Assembly (NCBI GenBank): GCA_027604505.1
Contig: JADIIX010000018.1
Span: 131,946 to 195,945 of the forward strand
DNA length: 64,000 nt
Reading direction: 5' to 3'
Origin: Gonapodya sp. JEL0774
Lineage: Eukaryota > Monoblepharomycota > Monoblepharidomycetes > Monoblepharidales > Gonapodyaceae
Part shown: piece after piece, positions 36,701 to 48,527 of the stretch
How the letters are laid out: every line of letters starts with the position of its first letter
How positions within the stretch are numbered: the stretch's first letter is position 1
Translations under genes and position numbers: made by a program
The notes under the pieces: generated by a model
What the model saw: only the letters and a program-made list of their open reading frames with translations
The model's database searches: none
What the model was told of the DNA's origin: nothing

Positions 36701-39309
36701 GTGGCGGCAGCGGCTGCTGCAGCATCGGGGTCGGGTTCAAGAGGCCCCAAACGTGAGAGCGAGAGCATTGTTAAGTCGTGTAGCTACACGTGCGCCGTAG
36801 GGCACCCAGATGGGCGCTCCGTGTTTGCGGTGGGGTCGGATAGGGTCCTCCGTGAAGTTGTAGAATCCTCTATTGTGAGGGAAATTGAGTGCGACGTGGT
36901 GTACACCCAGGTAGCGCTCTCTCACAACGGCAAGATGATGTTTGCTGGTACAGCCACTGGGTGTGTCAGGGCCATCAAGTTCCCCATGGCGGCCGCGGAC
37001 ACGAAGAGCGTGGAGTATGCAGAGCACATGGCACATGCGGGACCCGTGAGCAGGATGCGGATCAGCCACGACGATCAATACTTGTTCACCGCGGGTGAGG
37101 ACGGTTGTGTGTATGTTTACAAGATCAGTGATAAGGATGGGAGAGGAAAGAGAGAGAGGGAGCCCGCATATGCGGATGAAGTGAGTAAGAACACGAACGC
37201 GTTGGTTGTGCTTTCCGGCAAAACAATGGTTACCTTCACCTGCCACAATCGTAACAGATCCTCGTTACTAAAAGCGATCTGGAAGAAAAAACACAGATGA
37301 TGACGGAGCTGAAGTCCCGTGTGGAAGAACTCAAGATGGAGAACGAATACCAGCTGCGCCTCAAGGACCTCAATTTCAACGAGAAGATCAAGGAGCTCAC
37401 AGACAAGTACACACAGGAAATCGAGGCCCTCAAAATTACGTCTGCGGTGCTTCGCTCGGAAAAAGACAAGGAAGAAATTCGGCACAACGAGGATATGCAC
37501 GACGAGCAGCAGCGGCGCGACAAGGAACTGGTGGATATGGAGACGGAACACAACGGAAAGCTTATGGCGGAGTATGAAAAGCATCAAGAGCTGGAGCGAA
37601 GGTCCGCGGAGCTCCAGTTGCAGTGGGAGAAGCAGCTCAAGGAGGCTGCCGAGGTTCGGGAGGCGAAGCTGCGAGAGCTGACGACGCACTTTGAGCTCAA
37701 GCTCAAGGACAAGGAGGCAGAAATTCGACAGGTAGAGTTCGTTTTGTTTCGTCATGATGTCTTTTTGGATTGTTGGCGATGCTAAAATCACTTTGTCAGC
37801 TTGAGGACCGAATGCGCCTTCAGACCAGGGAGTTCCAAGAGGCTTCGAGAGGAACCGAAGAAGACGCCGACCGAGAAGTGCTGGAGATCAAGCACAAGTA
37901 CGAACGTCGACTAAAAGACGAGCGGGACGTTGGGATGCGTCTCAAGAGCGAGAACGGCATCATGAAGAAGAAATTTTCCACTCTGCAGGGGGAGATTGAC
38001 CAGAATAAACAAGAAATCGCAAAGATGTATGCGGAGGAAAAGAAGTTGCATGGTGTGATAAAGAGTCTGGAGAAGGATATTGCTGGGTTGAAGAAGGAGG
38101 TGCGTTGCTGCAAGGGGGAGGGGGGACTTTTAGATAGTGCGAGTCGGATTTGACTCGTGATTGACCTTTGAATCAACCAACTCAGATCCAAGAGCGTGAT
38201 GAGACCATTCAAGACAAGGAAAAGCGCATCTACGATCTCAAGAAGAAGAACCAGGAGCTCGAGAAGTTCAAGTTTGTGCTTGACTACAAGATCAAGGAGC
38301 TCAAGAGGCAAATCGAGCCGCGAGAACATGATATTGATGGAATGACGGAGCAGATCAAGGTGGGTGAAGGGGTTCACTCTGATGATTCTATTCGGGAGCG
38401 AAGAAAGTAACACAGGCCGTCTGCACTGTCCCCCCCCCCCCCCCCCCGCAACCTGAAAGAACATGGACGTGGAACTCGAGCAATACTTCAAATCCAACTC
38501 AGATTTGGAGATGGCGATCTCGGACATGAAACTCAAATTGAAAGCTGCCGAGAAAGAAACGGAAGCCGAGCATGGGCGGGTGCTCCGGTTGGCATCCACA
38601 ATGAAACGGTTCAAGGTGGATCTGTACGAGTGTACGCAGTTTGTGCAGGAGCCCAAGGCGCTCAAGGTGGGTGGCTCCGATTTGTGTACACAATTAATTC
38701 GGATACACATGGTTTCCAATTCATCGCACATCAGCATCAAATCAAGCGCCTCTATCACAAGTACTGTCAACAAACCACTGACGAGGCTCTCACGGGTGAT
38801 GGTCCCGTAGAGGTGGAAGTGGACGTCCAGCAGGAGTACGCCCGGCAGCGGGATCACCTCGAACGGACGGTTGCCGCGCTGCGCAAAAAGGTCGCAAAAG
38901 ATCAAGCAACTCATAGGACAGATAACGTTAGAGTCATGGAAGAGAACGTTGCGTTGATCAAGTGAGAAATTTGCGTTTCGTGGTGGCGACATGGCGAATA
39001 CGATAGCAGGTTCTGAGTAATTGCTGTTCTCACTGATAAAGGGAGATAAATCAGCTGCGAAGGGATCTTAAGGTGATTCGCGGTCAAGAACGAGCGGCAG
39101 AAGTTCATTTGCGACAGGCGGGACGACAGCTTGTAACCAAAAGTGAGTTAGAATTCGAAAAGGAAGAGGTTTCCACCACACAAGTGATTCATATCTCCAT
39201 CGCGTACTCTCATTCAGCTGAATTGCGATTACCACCCATTGATCGCTCGTCGTCTCCGCAAGCGAGACCGAATACGGTGGCAGGGACGCCCATTCCCTCC
39301 ACGACTTGA
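33792..39309 (+). CDS. CFAP57: Cilia- and flagella-associated protein 57 (CFAP57/WDR65)
   Basis: Axonemal protein that regulates inner dynein arms in motile cilia. Exon 1 MSIAAVVHK (33792) joins [22 protein letters not shown]-repeat half: [135 protein letters not shown] and [20 protein letters not shown]. Coiled-coil half: [110 protein letters not shown] and a short [13 protein letters not shown] tail. Order and conservation match animal CFAP57 closely. Ser/Gly/Ala/Gln-rich inserts interrupt the WD half (about 34340-34560, 34760-34970, 36610-36750). About ten exons, stop at 39307-39309. Ancestral loss in non-flagellated fungi makes this gene diagnostic. Confidence 0.95.
38430..38447 (+). repeat. 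18-bp poly-C tract inside a CFAP57 intron
   Basis: Eighteen consecutive C residues between the exon ending near 38360 and the next one starting near 38463. The true length may differ, since such runs are error-prone in sequencing. Confidence 0.8.
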
Positions 39310-39711
39310 AGTGGGGGTACATCGTGTTCACCGAAAGCTCGCGAACAAATTGGACTTGAATTTTACCTTTTGATTTATAATTATTATCATTATCATTCAT
39401 TTCATTCCGAATCAAATAAAATAATGGCACAATTGATGGAGCGTGCACGCTGCTCTCACTTCCCGACCTCTTCTTTTTTTCGCCAAGTAACCACGCAGCA
39501 AACCCGGCTATACTGGCTTGCTCTTCTCTGCTGCATTGATTTTAATTTTTGGAACCGGCTGAAAGGACGAGGAGGAAAAAAACTCCGCTCGCTGGTATCT
39601 CCACCGGCCTCCGTCCACTTTACAAATTCAATTCAAAAGCAAGGATGTGTCGCTTCAGATGAACTATTAATGGATAGCCCTGCCTTTTAATCTTGTACAA
39701 TTCAATGACTT
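39310..39711. other. Intergenic, AT-rich, no feature seen
   Basis: Follows the CFAP57 stop. Contains an ATTATTATCATTATC run near 39380 and no supported coding exon. It could contain a downstream exon of the minus-strand gene at 39712. Confidence 0.35.
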
Positions 39712-40032
39712 TTACCAGGGCAGGACGAGTACGGGTGTGGCACAGTCAAGACCAAGCCACTTGCCCCACTGGGTGGACAGAAGCGCACTCCAAGCGAGAG
39801 CACTCATAGTCGAAGCAAGGTGAGAGCTTGAAGCCAAAGGCGCCGGAACGTCGAGGGCACGCGAGCGACTTAAAACCGCGATAACGGCGTTCATGAGAGA
39901 CTCTACGAGCTCGATCCGCCTTCCGTCGGCCACATCGGAACGGGGCGGCCTCTTCATGCTCTTCGCCGCTCGAGCCATGGCAGATTGCCCGATTTCCTCA
40001 AGTCGGCGAGCACGGGAGCCTTTCCACGACAT
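39712..40032 (-). CDS. Hypothetical small protein, head-to-head with the HMG gene
   Basis: A 106-codon frame starting MSWKGSRARRLEEIGQSAMA and continuing GRRIELVESLMNAVIAVLSR. I do not recognise a family. It is basic at the N-terminus with a hydrophobic middle. It diverges from NHP6 with about 140 bp between starts. A GTAAAAGTC sequence next to the stop could be a splice donor, so the C-terminus may be incomplete. It may also be a chance frame. Confidence 0.3.
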   Translation of the reverse strand: MSWKGSRARRLEEIGQSAMARAAKSMKRPPRSDVADGRRIELVESLMNAVIAVLSRSRALDVPAPLASSSHLASTMSALAWSALLSTQWGKWLGLDCATPVLVLPW

Positions 40033-40175
40033 GTATTACAATCCTGCATTCATTTAGCGCCATTTTCGAGCCTCTCGTCGCGTTGTGTCTGTCTTTCTTT
40101 TGCTCAAATTTGCTCACCAAATCCACAACCCAATCAGCACACCCCCAACAACACCCAAGTTTTTATCGATTCACA

Positions 40176-40941
40176 ATGCCCAAAGCAGCGAAAGCCAAGA
40201 CCGGCGCAAAGGAGGGTGGCAGGAAAAAGAAGGACCCCAATGCGCCCAAAAAGGCCCTGACAGGTGCGTTTTTCGCCAGAAATCGCCGCTTAGCCAGAGC
40301 GGCAACGGGGATGTCTGAGTTATATGAGAGACCTCACATACGTCGGAGACCCCTTGGAAAATTTCTTCCCGACGTTTGATGATATTGCGGACTCAGCTTT
40401 GTCTCTTTTTCGATTTCATATTGTCATGACAATATGTAACTCTCTCGCCCTTCCCGAACCACCCCCCAAACCAAAATCAGCCTACATGCTTTTCGCTCAG
40501 GAGAAGCGTCCTGAAATTAAGGCCGCCAACCCTGATGCCGGCTTTGGTAAGTGGCAGGCCAAGCTTTTCGCGTTTGACTCGGGGAACTGCGGGCTGACTT
40601 TGATCCATCCTTCCCATAAATTCCTCATATTATATTTGCTACACATATCCCCACTCACTCTTCCTGTCACGCCCACGTTTTCTCAATCAAAAATCAAACC
40701 GCGTCAGGTGACATGGGAAAACTTGTCGGTGCCGCATGGAAAAATCTTTCCGACGCCGAGAAAAAGAAGTACCAGGACAAGGCGGATGTCGACAAACTTC
40801 GCTATGAGCGGGAGTCTGGTGCCGCCAAGAAGAAGGTTTGTTTGCATTTATTTGGGAGCCTTGGCGGATTCTCACCCTCCCGCTCATTCCTTCTTTTCAC
40901 ACCAGGACGAAGACAAGGGCGAAGACGAGGAAGAGGAGTAA
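40176..40941 (+). CDS. NHP6: NHP6-like HMG-box chromatin protein
   Basis: Small non-histone chromosomal protein that bends DNA and assists FACT and transcription. Exons: MPKAAKAKTG...KKDPNAPKKALT (ATG 40176), AYMLFAQEKRPEIKAANPDA, then GDMGKLVGAAWKNLSDAEKK and YQDKADVDKLRYERE, then an acidic tail (DEDKGEDEEEE) ending TAA 40939-40941. Joining them gives one HMG box of the usual length: NAPKKALTAYMLFAQE, P-E-I-K near helix 1-2, G-K-L-V-G-A-A-W-K-N-L and EKKKYQDKA. The acidic tail is more like metazoan HMGB than yeast Nhp6. Three introns; unspliced frames (to 40379, 40941 and 41063) are read-through artefacts. Abundant nuclear protein. Confidence 0.92.
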
Positions 40942-41174
40942 AAGACTTCACTCGTCGCCGTGAAACGGCGCAAATTGGACCTCATTTGCTTTCCGAAGGG
41001 GCGTTTCAAAGATTTGCTTTTCCTTGCCTGTTGAGGTCCCAAGACCTTCTCTACAGTACATAGTTGCATTGTTACTTGTTTCAATCTAAGTCTTTCACGT
41101 TTGATTTTTCAAAACTCTGGTCTGAAAGCTTCGACCAACAAATTATCAGCGTTCACACCCGCCAAACAAAGCAT

Positions 41175-44100
41175 TCATCTCCAAACCGTTCGCACTTTCC
41201 ATGGAAGTCCGTCACCAGATTTGTTCAAACCCGCACCTCCTGTGTTGAGCCATCGACAGACCGCATCACAGAGTTCTTCGAGGCGCTTAGGGCCGACGCG
41301 GAACTTCGTGCACAGATCATCTGCGTGGTGGGTGCCGTCCAAAAGTCTGTGGACGCTCCGTCAGACGAGACGCGATTTACGGACATCAGAATCTGGTTAA
41401 CGGTTCTCTGGACACAAACCACAAGCTTACCCTGTCAACCTCTCCAGAACACTCTCGTCGGCACCCTCGTTCGGTGCTTCCTTCTCCCTTCCGAGCCCCG
41501 CCGTCAAGAGAGAGACTGCACCAGGCGGTCCTGGTGCTCTCATTGTCGCCGGAGTGGGCGATACCGCAGTGGCGGGAGTCGACTGTTGCTCTCCCTGGGA
41601 GGTCTGGACGAGCACGGGGTACCGGTGGACGCGGCGGATGAGGCCATTGAGCACTCCAAAAAGGACGAAGCGCCTTTGAGATGAAGGTCAAGCACAATGA
41701 ACGTTACCGAGGCACGGGCCAACAAAATGAAAACTGCTGGACGTGAGGCTCTCAACGAACCTTGTATCCAACTTGTACCGTTGACCGACACCAGCCCTCT
41801 TCGCCCACTCTTTAATCGTGAGTCCGTGTCTCATTCCAGCGTACATCCCAAATAGCACTCCAGCAGTCAATCCTGTCAATCTCCTGTCTCTCTCATCGGC
41901 TCCGGCTCCACTGTCAAAACTGCGCCCGTCATCGGAATTTGACAGATCTGTTGTCTCCGCAGAAAACTGAGCACACCGGGTAGCAAGACCGGCTTGAGAA
42001 TCTAAGAGCAGGCGGATACGGTGTGTAGGAGTGTAGACGTTGGAATACTGGAAGATGTCCACCAAGACCACGATACCATAGTAGCTGAGACGATGCGATT
42101 GCAGTTCAAATAAATGCCCTTCGCCGTTAAGAAAATCAAAACTGCGTCGACTTACACAAAATGCTGAACCGCCATACCGCATAAATTGATGTCGATGTCC
42201 CCCTCGTCCGCAATCCTCCGAATGCTTCTCACACCGTCAATGTATGGAGTCACCTTGAAACACAGTGCTCTTTCCAAAACATCTGTACATCCGTGGCGGC
42301 TGTAAAACACTCGTACCTTGAGCAACGTCAGGTCCCATGTGGCGTCCGCAGCCTCCCACGCCCCTGGCATTACTATCACTGGCACTAACCAATCATCAAT
42401 AGGTGGCGGGTCAGGATAGAGAGGGAAGAGTTTCAAAGAGATGGTAGTTATCGGGTCTGGTAGGTTCGGGCAGTTCGAGCCCCACGACTTATCAGGCAAG
42501 CACTGTAGTGTGAGTGAGAAGATCTTGCGACTCACCCAATGTGACTTGGCATTCGTGATACGCATTGAGATCTTCCATGATCTGTTCGAGAATCTGTGGG
42601 AGGCGTTGCTTCGAAGCCGGGTTCGAAAGGAACTGCGACTCCAACTGATAATCGAAACGGACGAAAACGGTGGTCAGATGGTGAAAACACGTGATCAGGT
42701 GGGACGAAAATAGAAACACCTCTTGCAACCACCCACTTCCAGAGACCGGAGTACTCGCCCAATCTTTCGCACCACTTGCTCATAGCACACCACTCCTTCA
42801 CCAGGTCCCTCAAACACAAACCCAAGGTTCCAAAGAAACTTGTTGCGAGGATACCGTGGATCCTCCACAACACATGGCCACGAAGCTACCGTCACGGTCG
42901 ACGACAGTCTCAGCACGTACAAGCGGTGCGCAAGCTCTGGCTTGGGGATGAGTATGTCGCTGAGGAGGTCAAAGTCAAGATGTGTGCCCTGGTTGTGGGT
43001 CATGCTTGCACTTGGCCCACCACCACCCGCCGGCGAATTGGCACGGGAGGATGGACCAGAAGGTAATCGCCAAACTCCCGATGTGGAACTGGATGTTGAT
43101 CCAGCCGCGTGGGCACGCGAGAGAGGATGCGGTTGAGTGAACGAGGTTGAGGGAGATCCGAAGTAACTCGACACCGGACTACCCAAAACACCGGCAATGG
43201 CCGACGTCGACGCTGAGAGAGGCGAGCGAGCCGGAAGAGGTGAAAGTGAGGGAGAAACGGGTGACGAGCTGGCCCTGGTGTGTCCAGCTTGCCCACTTTT
43301 CGGGGAAAGCAGGGTCACGGTCCTGAGCGGTCTTGGAGAAGCCGTCTGAACCAAGCTGTTGCCTTCAGACCAGGATACCGTCCGCAACGCTGACACAGCG
43401 GTCGATGCAGACGTCAAGTCCCGTTCGATTGGTGAGAGTGCGAGAAAAGAGAGCGGGGAGTTGGACCCCGACGTCCGACGAGGAACGGACGGTCCAGGTG
43501 TTTGAGTTGACCCGGATGCGGCTCCTGCGGCTGCGAGAAGTGAGGCAGAGGATAGCTTTGACACCGGCGCCTGCGAGGTTAACGGCCTGAGCAGCGACGG
43601 TGGTGCTTGCCCGGCCGGTGGGGAGGCCAATGAGCCCGGGAGGAGCGACGTTCTCGACCGCGGCGACCCGGGGGTGGTGACACCCTCTGGTGGAATCCCG
43701 CCACTTCCCACTGACATGCGCCGTGGGCTTAATATGCTGGGAAGGGATCCTGTCGATCGACGAGCCGTGGATGCTTGCAGGAAGGTTGGTCGAACGCCAC
43801 CTGAGAAGGTGGAGCGGCGAGACGCCATGGTTTTGGTGGAAGGCCGAGCTGGGGAGGCTGAGGCAGAAGCTGAGGCGAGGGCAATACTGTCGTCGATAGG
43901 AATAGGGGTGTCTGGGACGGGGGTGAGAAGGGGTGAAGTTGGGTCCGCTGAAATGGATGACGGTGGGAACGAGGGTGACGGTGAGGTAGAGGCAGGAAAA
44001 TCAGCTGAGGAATTTTGTGGGACGGGAGTATCACAGACAGTTGATATCGTGGACAATTGTGTTTGTGGGTTGATTACGAGCGGCCCCGTCTCGGCGGCCA

Positions 44101-45796
44101 CAGAATCCATATCGTTTTGTTGGAGGAGCGAGTCGGTGGGGATACTGGTGCTGTCGGGGTGACCTCCAGATTCAGTGAACTGTTGACGCTCGCTTTTGTG
44201 CACTTGCACGACAGAATTTGTGCGTGGTTCAGTTTCTTCAGACGATGGACCAGACTGTGACGATGCGAGTTGCAGTGACAGGGTGTTACCACGGGCTGCA
44301 GAGTCCCCATCAGCGTCACGACCACCGCTGCCGGGCTGGACTCCTGCTTCCACTCCCAGTTCCGGTCCCCCCTCTCGTCCTACATCCACACCTGGTGCCT
44401 CCGCCGCTGAAACCTGTGTCACGGTTATCGGTTGTTCCAACGGCCCTGGCAGGGCAAACACCGCATCGGTGTGATCAGCGTCAGCGACACCAGCACCGTT
44501 ACCGCCACCTCCATTTCCATCTCCACTGCCCTCCACATCGGCCGTGGGTGTTGCCGGTGCCGGAAGAAGAGGAGATGGGTGAGCGGGTGTCGGGGGACTG
44601 AGTACGACCCGAGCAGCCGATACTGTCGATGACGTTGCTGCTGCTGGGACGGCTCCAGCGGAAATGGAATCTGCGAGAGGGGAGAGAGAGTCAAGTGAGC
44701 GTTCCATGTGCTCAGAGACAGAGACGGAGCCGGAGAGGGAAGGCGCCGAGTCGAATTCGGAGTCGTCGTAGTCGTCAAGGAACTGGGTGTCGGGTAGGTC
44801 TGTGTTGCCCGAGCCGGTAACGGCATTGGCACCAGCACCAGTACCCATCCCACTCCCCGCACCGCGGCGGCGGGAACCAGTGGACACTGAGGTTGCGGTG
44901 CCGGAAGGAGGTTGCCGGCCGCGCCGGCGAGTGGTTGTAGTGAGAAGGGACTTGTCTGTGGAGAGTTGGAAGATGCGCTCACGGTCTTCGCTTTCGATGG
45001 TTGAGATGGAGTGAGTCCTGGAGTGGCGGTGGAGGGGAGCAAGGAGCTGATGGGGTTGGCTCAGAGGTGGTTGAGTGATGTCGGTGACGGCGGATGGGCG
45101 GAGAGAGACCTCGATGGTTGTGGCGGTTGTGAAGGCGGTCGGGCTGAGTGTGGTGGTGTGGATGGTTTCTGAGGAGGGCTGTTGGGCCGGCGTCGCCGGG
45201 GTAGAATCTAGTGTGGTGGTGGTAGTATTTGCGGTGTGGGGGCTCGCGGTGTCGGATGACACGAGACTCTGGGAGGGCGGAGTGCCTGTACGGGCAGCGG
45301 GGCCAGGCGCGGCGATGAAAGAGAGTTGCTCTGAGGGAGATCCATGTGAAGATGGGGTTCCCGACACCGACGAGACCATGGAAGAGTCGGACCGAGCACG
45401 AATGACACCCAGTCCCTGGGAGATAGAGGTACTGGGTCTGCGGCTCCCCGGTGGTGGTGCCTGGGTGGCAGCAGGGCTATTGCTGGTGTTTGGAGGCAGA
45501 GTACCAGTAGCACTACCTCCAGATCCAGTTCCCGGCGACAGGGTATTATGAGAAAGCTGCTGCCCGAGACCCCACACGGAAGCCGATGCGGACACGGTTG
45601 CCGAGCCTGACGCGGAGGACGTTGCAGGGACGCCCGTGATGCCCGAAATGGCCGTGCTGGAACCACCAGAAGCGAAAAATCCCTCCGGTGTCTGGAAAAC
45701 GATGCGGGATCCTTCGGTGGGATGAAACTCGCAGTAGACTAGACACATAATCCTTGCGAACTTGACTCCATCGCGTTGTGGACCCGCGAACGCCAT
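41175..45796 (-). CDS. NPR2: NPR2/NPRL2, GATOR1/SEACIT subunit with a large disordered insertion
   Basis: Component of the GAP complex that shuts down TORC1 under amino-acid or nitrogen limitation. The N-terminus ARIMCLVYCEFHPTEGSRIV and FQTPEGFFAS matches the longin-like start of Npr2. The next matching block, HLDFDLLSDILIPKPELAHR, comes only after about 880 residues of Ser/Thr/Pro/Ala-rich sequence. Then KFLWNLGFVFEGPGE, SNPASKQRLPQILEQIMEDL and DLTLLK|VTPYIDGVRSIRR (63-nt stop-free intron 42254-42316). IADEGDIDINLCGMAVQHF, VDIFQYSNVYTPTHRIRLLL, RFVLFGVLNGLIRRVHRYP and a final exon LLDGTHHADDLCTKFRVGPK follow, ending at 41175. All conserved NPRL2 segments are present, so the gene is probably functional. 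The start codon ATG 45796 is 211 bp from the divergent hydrolase. Confidence 0.9.
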
Positions 45797-46007
45797 AACG
45801 GCTTAAGGAAAGCTCGACTTAGCGATTGCAAGCGTTCAATTTCTTAGCTCTCTTAAGCGAATCGACGGTGTTAAAGAAGTGACTTGAAAGCTAATGAGCT
45901 GCGAGGCTTTGGCCGATCAATGGGGTTTGCACTACTCTAGGACCCCTACCGACTTTACCACGTCATCGAAGCTGCATTTTCCGCTTGCGTGGGCGGTAAA
46001 CGTTAGG

Positions 46008-48032
46008 ATGCAAACTTCAGTATTCAAAAGGTTGCTGCGCTCGCCCCGCATCGTCCGCGATTACTTCATCAAGGTTCGTGGTGTTACGGACACGTCAACG
46101 CTCGAATGAAATTTGAATGATGTTAATCTCTGTGCGATTTGTTGCTATTTTGCTAACACAGGGCCCTCCTCTTCCTTCGTGGTCTCTTGCTTATACACTC
46201 ACAATTGCAACGATGAGGGAGGTGCGTTCGCTGCTCCGTTTATGTGGTCTTCGGGTGAAACGGCGTCAGGAACACCGATTTCCGTGAACGCGGGGTTACC
46301 CTTCCAGGCTATTCTGAATTTGTATTGTCTCTTCAGTTTCTTGATGCCTTTTCTGGTTCTGACATCCGCTTGGGACAAAAACTAGTCGAGCGGGTGCAAG
46401 GCCCCCCGTGGTGCGTTACCACATTCATCCCAATCAATCCCCTTGTCCATTCAATTTATTCCAAGTGCTTACCCACACTACCACTCTGACCTGCTCAATT
46501 CCATATTCTTCATCTCCAATGCACCACGGCGCCTTCCACACACCCGCCAGGCCCCGACCCATTCGAGCATCCATGGTTTGCATTCCCCCAATCCCAGACC
46601 TCGACGAGCACGCACCCGTCCTTAAACAATTCAGGAACCACGCTCCAGACTCGGACGTTGATGCGGTCCACCTCACCTGGACTCCTAGATTCGTCAAGAT
46701 GGGCGAGACAGAGGGCGCCGTCCTCCTTCTCCATGTGAGTCTATTCGATTCTTGGCCCTCGCTCTCAGAATGAATTCCGCATTCTTCACCTCACTATCCC
46801 CTCTCACACTTTCAAAACTACTCCGCCGTGCAGGGCGGCGCCCACATCGCCGGTTCCACAGAAACCCACCGTTGGTTCGCATGGCGACTTGCCCGAGCCG
46901 CGGGCCAGTGCTTTTCCCTCCACTACTCCCTCGCTCCCGCCCGTCCCTTCCCCTCCGCCCTCCGGGACTCCACCACCGCCTATCTCCGCATGATCGACCC
47001 TCCCCTCCCCACCAACGGAAACACCTCCCCAATCACCCCGACACCGCTCCCCCCGTCCAAAATTGTTCTTGCGGGGGACTCGGCGGGAGGCAATCTTGTG
47101 CTAGCTACCTTGCTGACGCTGAGGGAGAGCGGTATACCTTTACCAGCCGGTGCCGTCTTGTTCAGCCCGTGGTTGGACCTCTCGCACAGTCTTGGAAGTC
47201 AGACGGAATGCGTACACGATTACCTGCCAGACGGCCACCGCGACCCGTTCTTGGTGAATGAGAAAAGACTCACCTGTGAGTGTTCCCTCCCTTCCAAGAA
47301 AAAAATCTAGACACGAATGTCTCAACAAAACCAAATGCACATCCACATCGAATCCTCTCTTGTCACGCCCTCTCCCTCCTGACTGCTTTCACAACCACCC
47401 GCACAACGCTTCTACTTGCGCAACTGGATCCCCAGACTACGCCCCCAACTCCCTGCTCTCCAACCCCTACGTTTCTCCTCTCTTTGCCGATCCCCACGAC
47501 CTGCCCCCGCTTCTTGTCACCTGCGGGTCCGCCGAGCGTCTCCGCGACGATGCTTTGCTCTTCGCGTGGCGGGCCAACACCCGAGGGGGAAGGGTGGCGC
47601 TGGAATGCTACGAGGATATGGTGCACGTGTTTCAGGTGAGGTCCAAGTCGGGGAAGTGTTACAGTGTGTCACGTGGCGGGTCGCCTTGGTGCCCCGAATG
47701 AGAAAAGGAAACTAAACCGTTCCATTCTTACACCTTCGTCTGTTTCACCCCGCACCCGCCAGATGTTCGCACGGGCAGCTTTTCCCCGCCTCTCCTTCCA
47801 CCGCATGGAAAGTTTCATCCACTCATGTATCCTTGGCACCCCTCCTGGTCCCTCGTACACCTTCATCAACGCGAATCTGGTTCCCCGACCCATGACGGCC
47901 GACGAGGTGGGACGGTGGGCGGTCAGGAGTCTAGAGAACGATCCAAGGAAGGGGAGGTGGACGGGGAGGGAGTGGGAGGGGGCGGTTGAGGCAGTGGTAA
48001 GGGAAGTAAGGGAATGCGTCCGGTCGGGTTGA
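46008..48032 (+). CDS. Alpha/beta hydrolase fold-3 (steryl acetyl hydrolase-like)
   Basis: Serine hydrolase of the hormone-sensitive-lipase-like group. Exon 1 MQTSVFKRLLRSPRIVRDYF (ATG 46008) is spliced to GPPLPSWSLAYTLTIATMRE, an N-terminal cap typical of fungal members. The core follows: LDEHAPVLKQFRNHAPDSD and GAVLLLH, spliced to GGAHIAGSTETHRWFAWRLA (HGG oxyanion motif). Then LHYSLAPARPFPSALRD, KIVLAGDSAGGNLVLATLLT (nucleophile Ser in GDSAGG), VLFSPWLDLS, SNPYVSPLFADPHDLPPLLV and ERLRDDALLFAWRA (acid residue), then EDMVHVFQ (catalytic His) and a helical C-terminus ending at 48032. The triad is complete. Possible roles are sterol-ester or other acetyl-ester hydrolysis; the substrate is not determined. 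The joins around 46230-46560 are tentative. Confidence 0.8.
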
Positions 48033-48527
48033 TAGAGGGTAGTTGCATCGTGGGCGGAGGGGAGAGTCGAATCGGACTTCACTTTCACTTGTACATACGC
48101 ATAAAATACTGACAATGTCTTGAATGCCCCGTGTCTGCAGTTGACTGTCGCATGACAAACCACGTCCTCAGAGAGAGTCACTCCAGGCATAGAATACATT
48201 CACGGGTGGTGTGATGTGGTGCATTATCGACACACCAAGGCCCGATGTAGCATGCATACACGCAAAATTTTTCTTATAGTAACAAAGCTCTACATTGTTG
48301 AATCGAAAACACCGATGCTCCCAAGTCTGCGACTGCTTTGATACCCGGTCACGGCGCTGGCCTTGCCAACGTCCCATAACCCTCCCCGTAGTCGTCGTCG
48401 CTCCCGTCGCACCCAGCCCGTGCGGCATACTCTCGGCAACACAGTCACAGCACGGTCCCGTCACAGTCAAGCATCCCGTGTCTTCCACTTTCATCTCAAC
48501 GACTCTCCCACCTAACATGCGCACCCC
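48033..48527. other. Intergenic between convergent hydrolase and CutC genes
   Basis: 495 bp of presumed 3' sequence. The minus-strand frames here (48168-48524) have no family resemblance. Confidence 0.4.

Noticed and set aside
41064-41684. 206-codon plus-strand frame
   Set aside because: It lies antisense to the last two exons of NPR2 (RFVLFGVLNGLIRRV and LLDGTHHADDLC), which are strongly supported on the other strand; its own translation matches nothing.
43333-45551. Long plus-strand frames opposite the NPR2 insertion
   Set aside because: Low-complexity antisense shadows; the minus-strand frame joins conserved NPR2 blocks at both ends.
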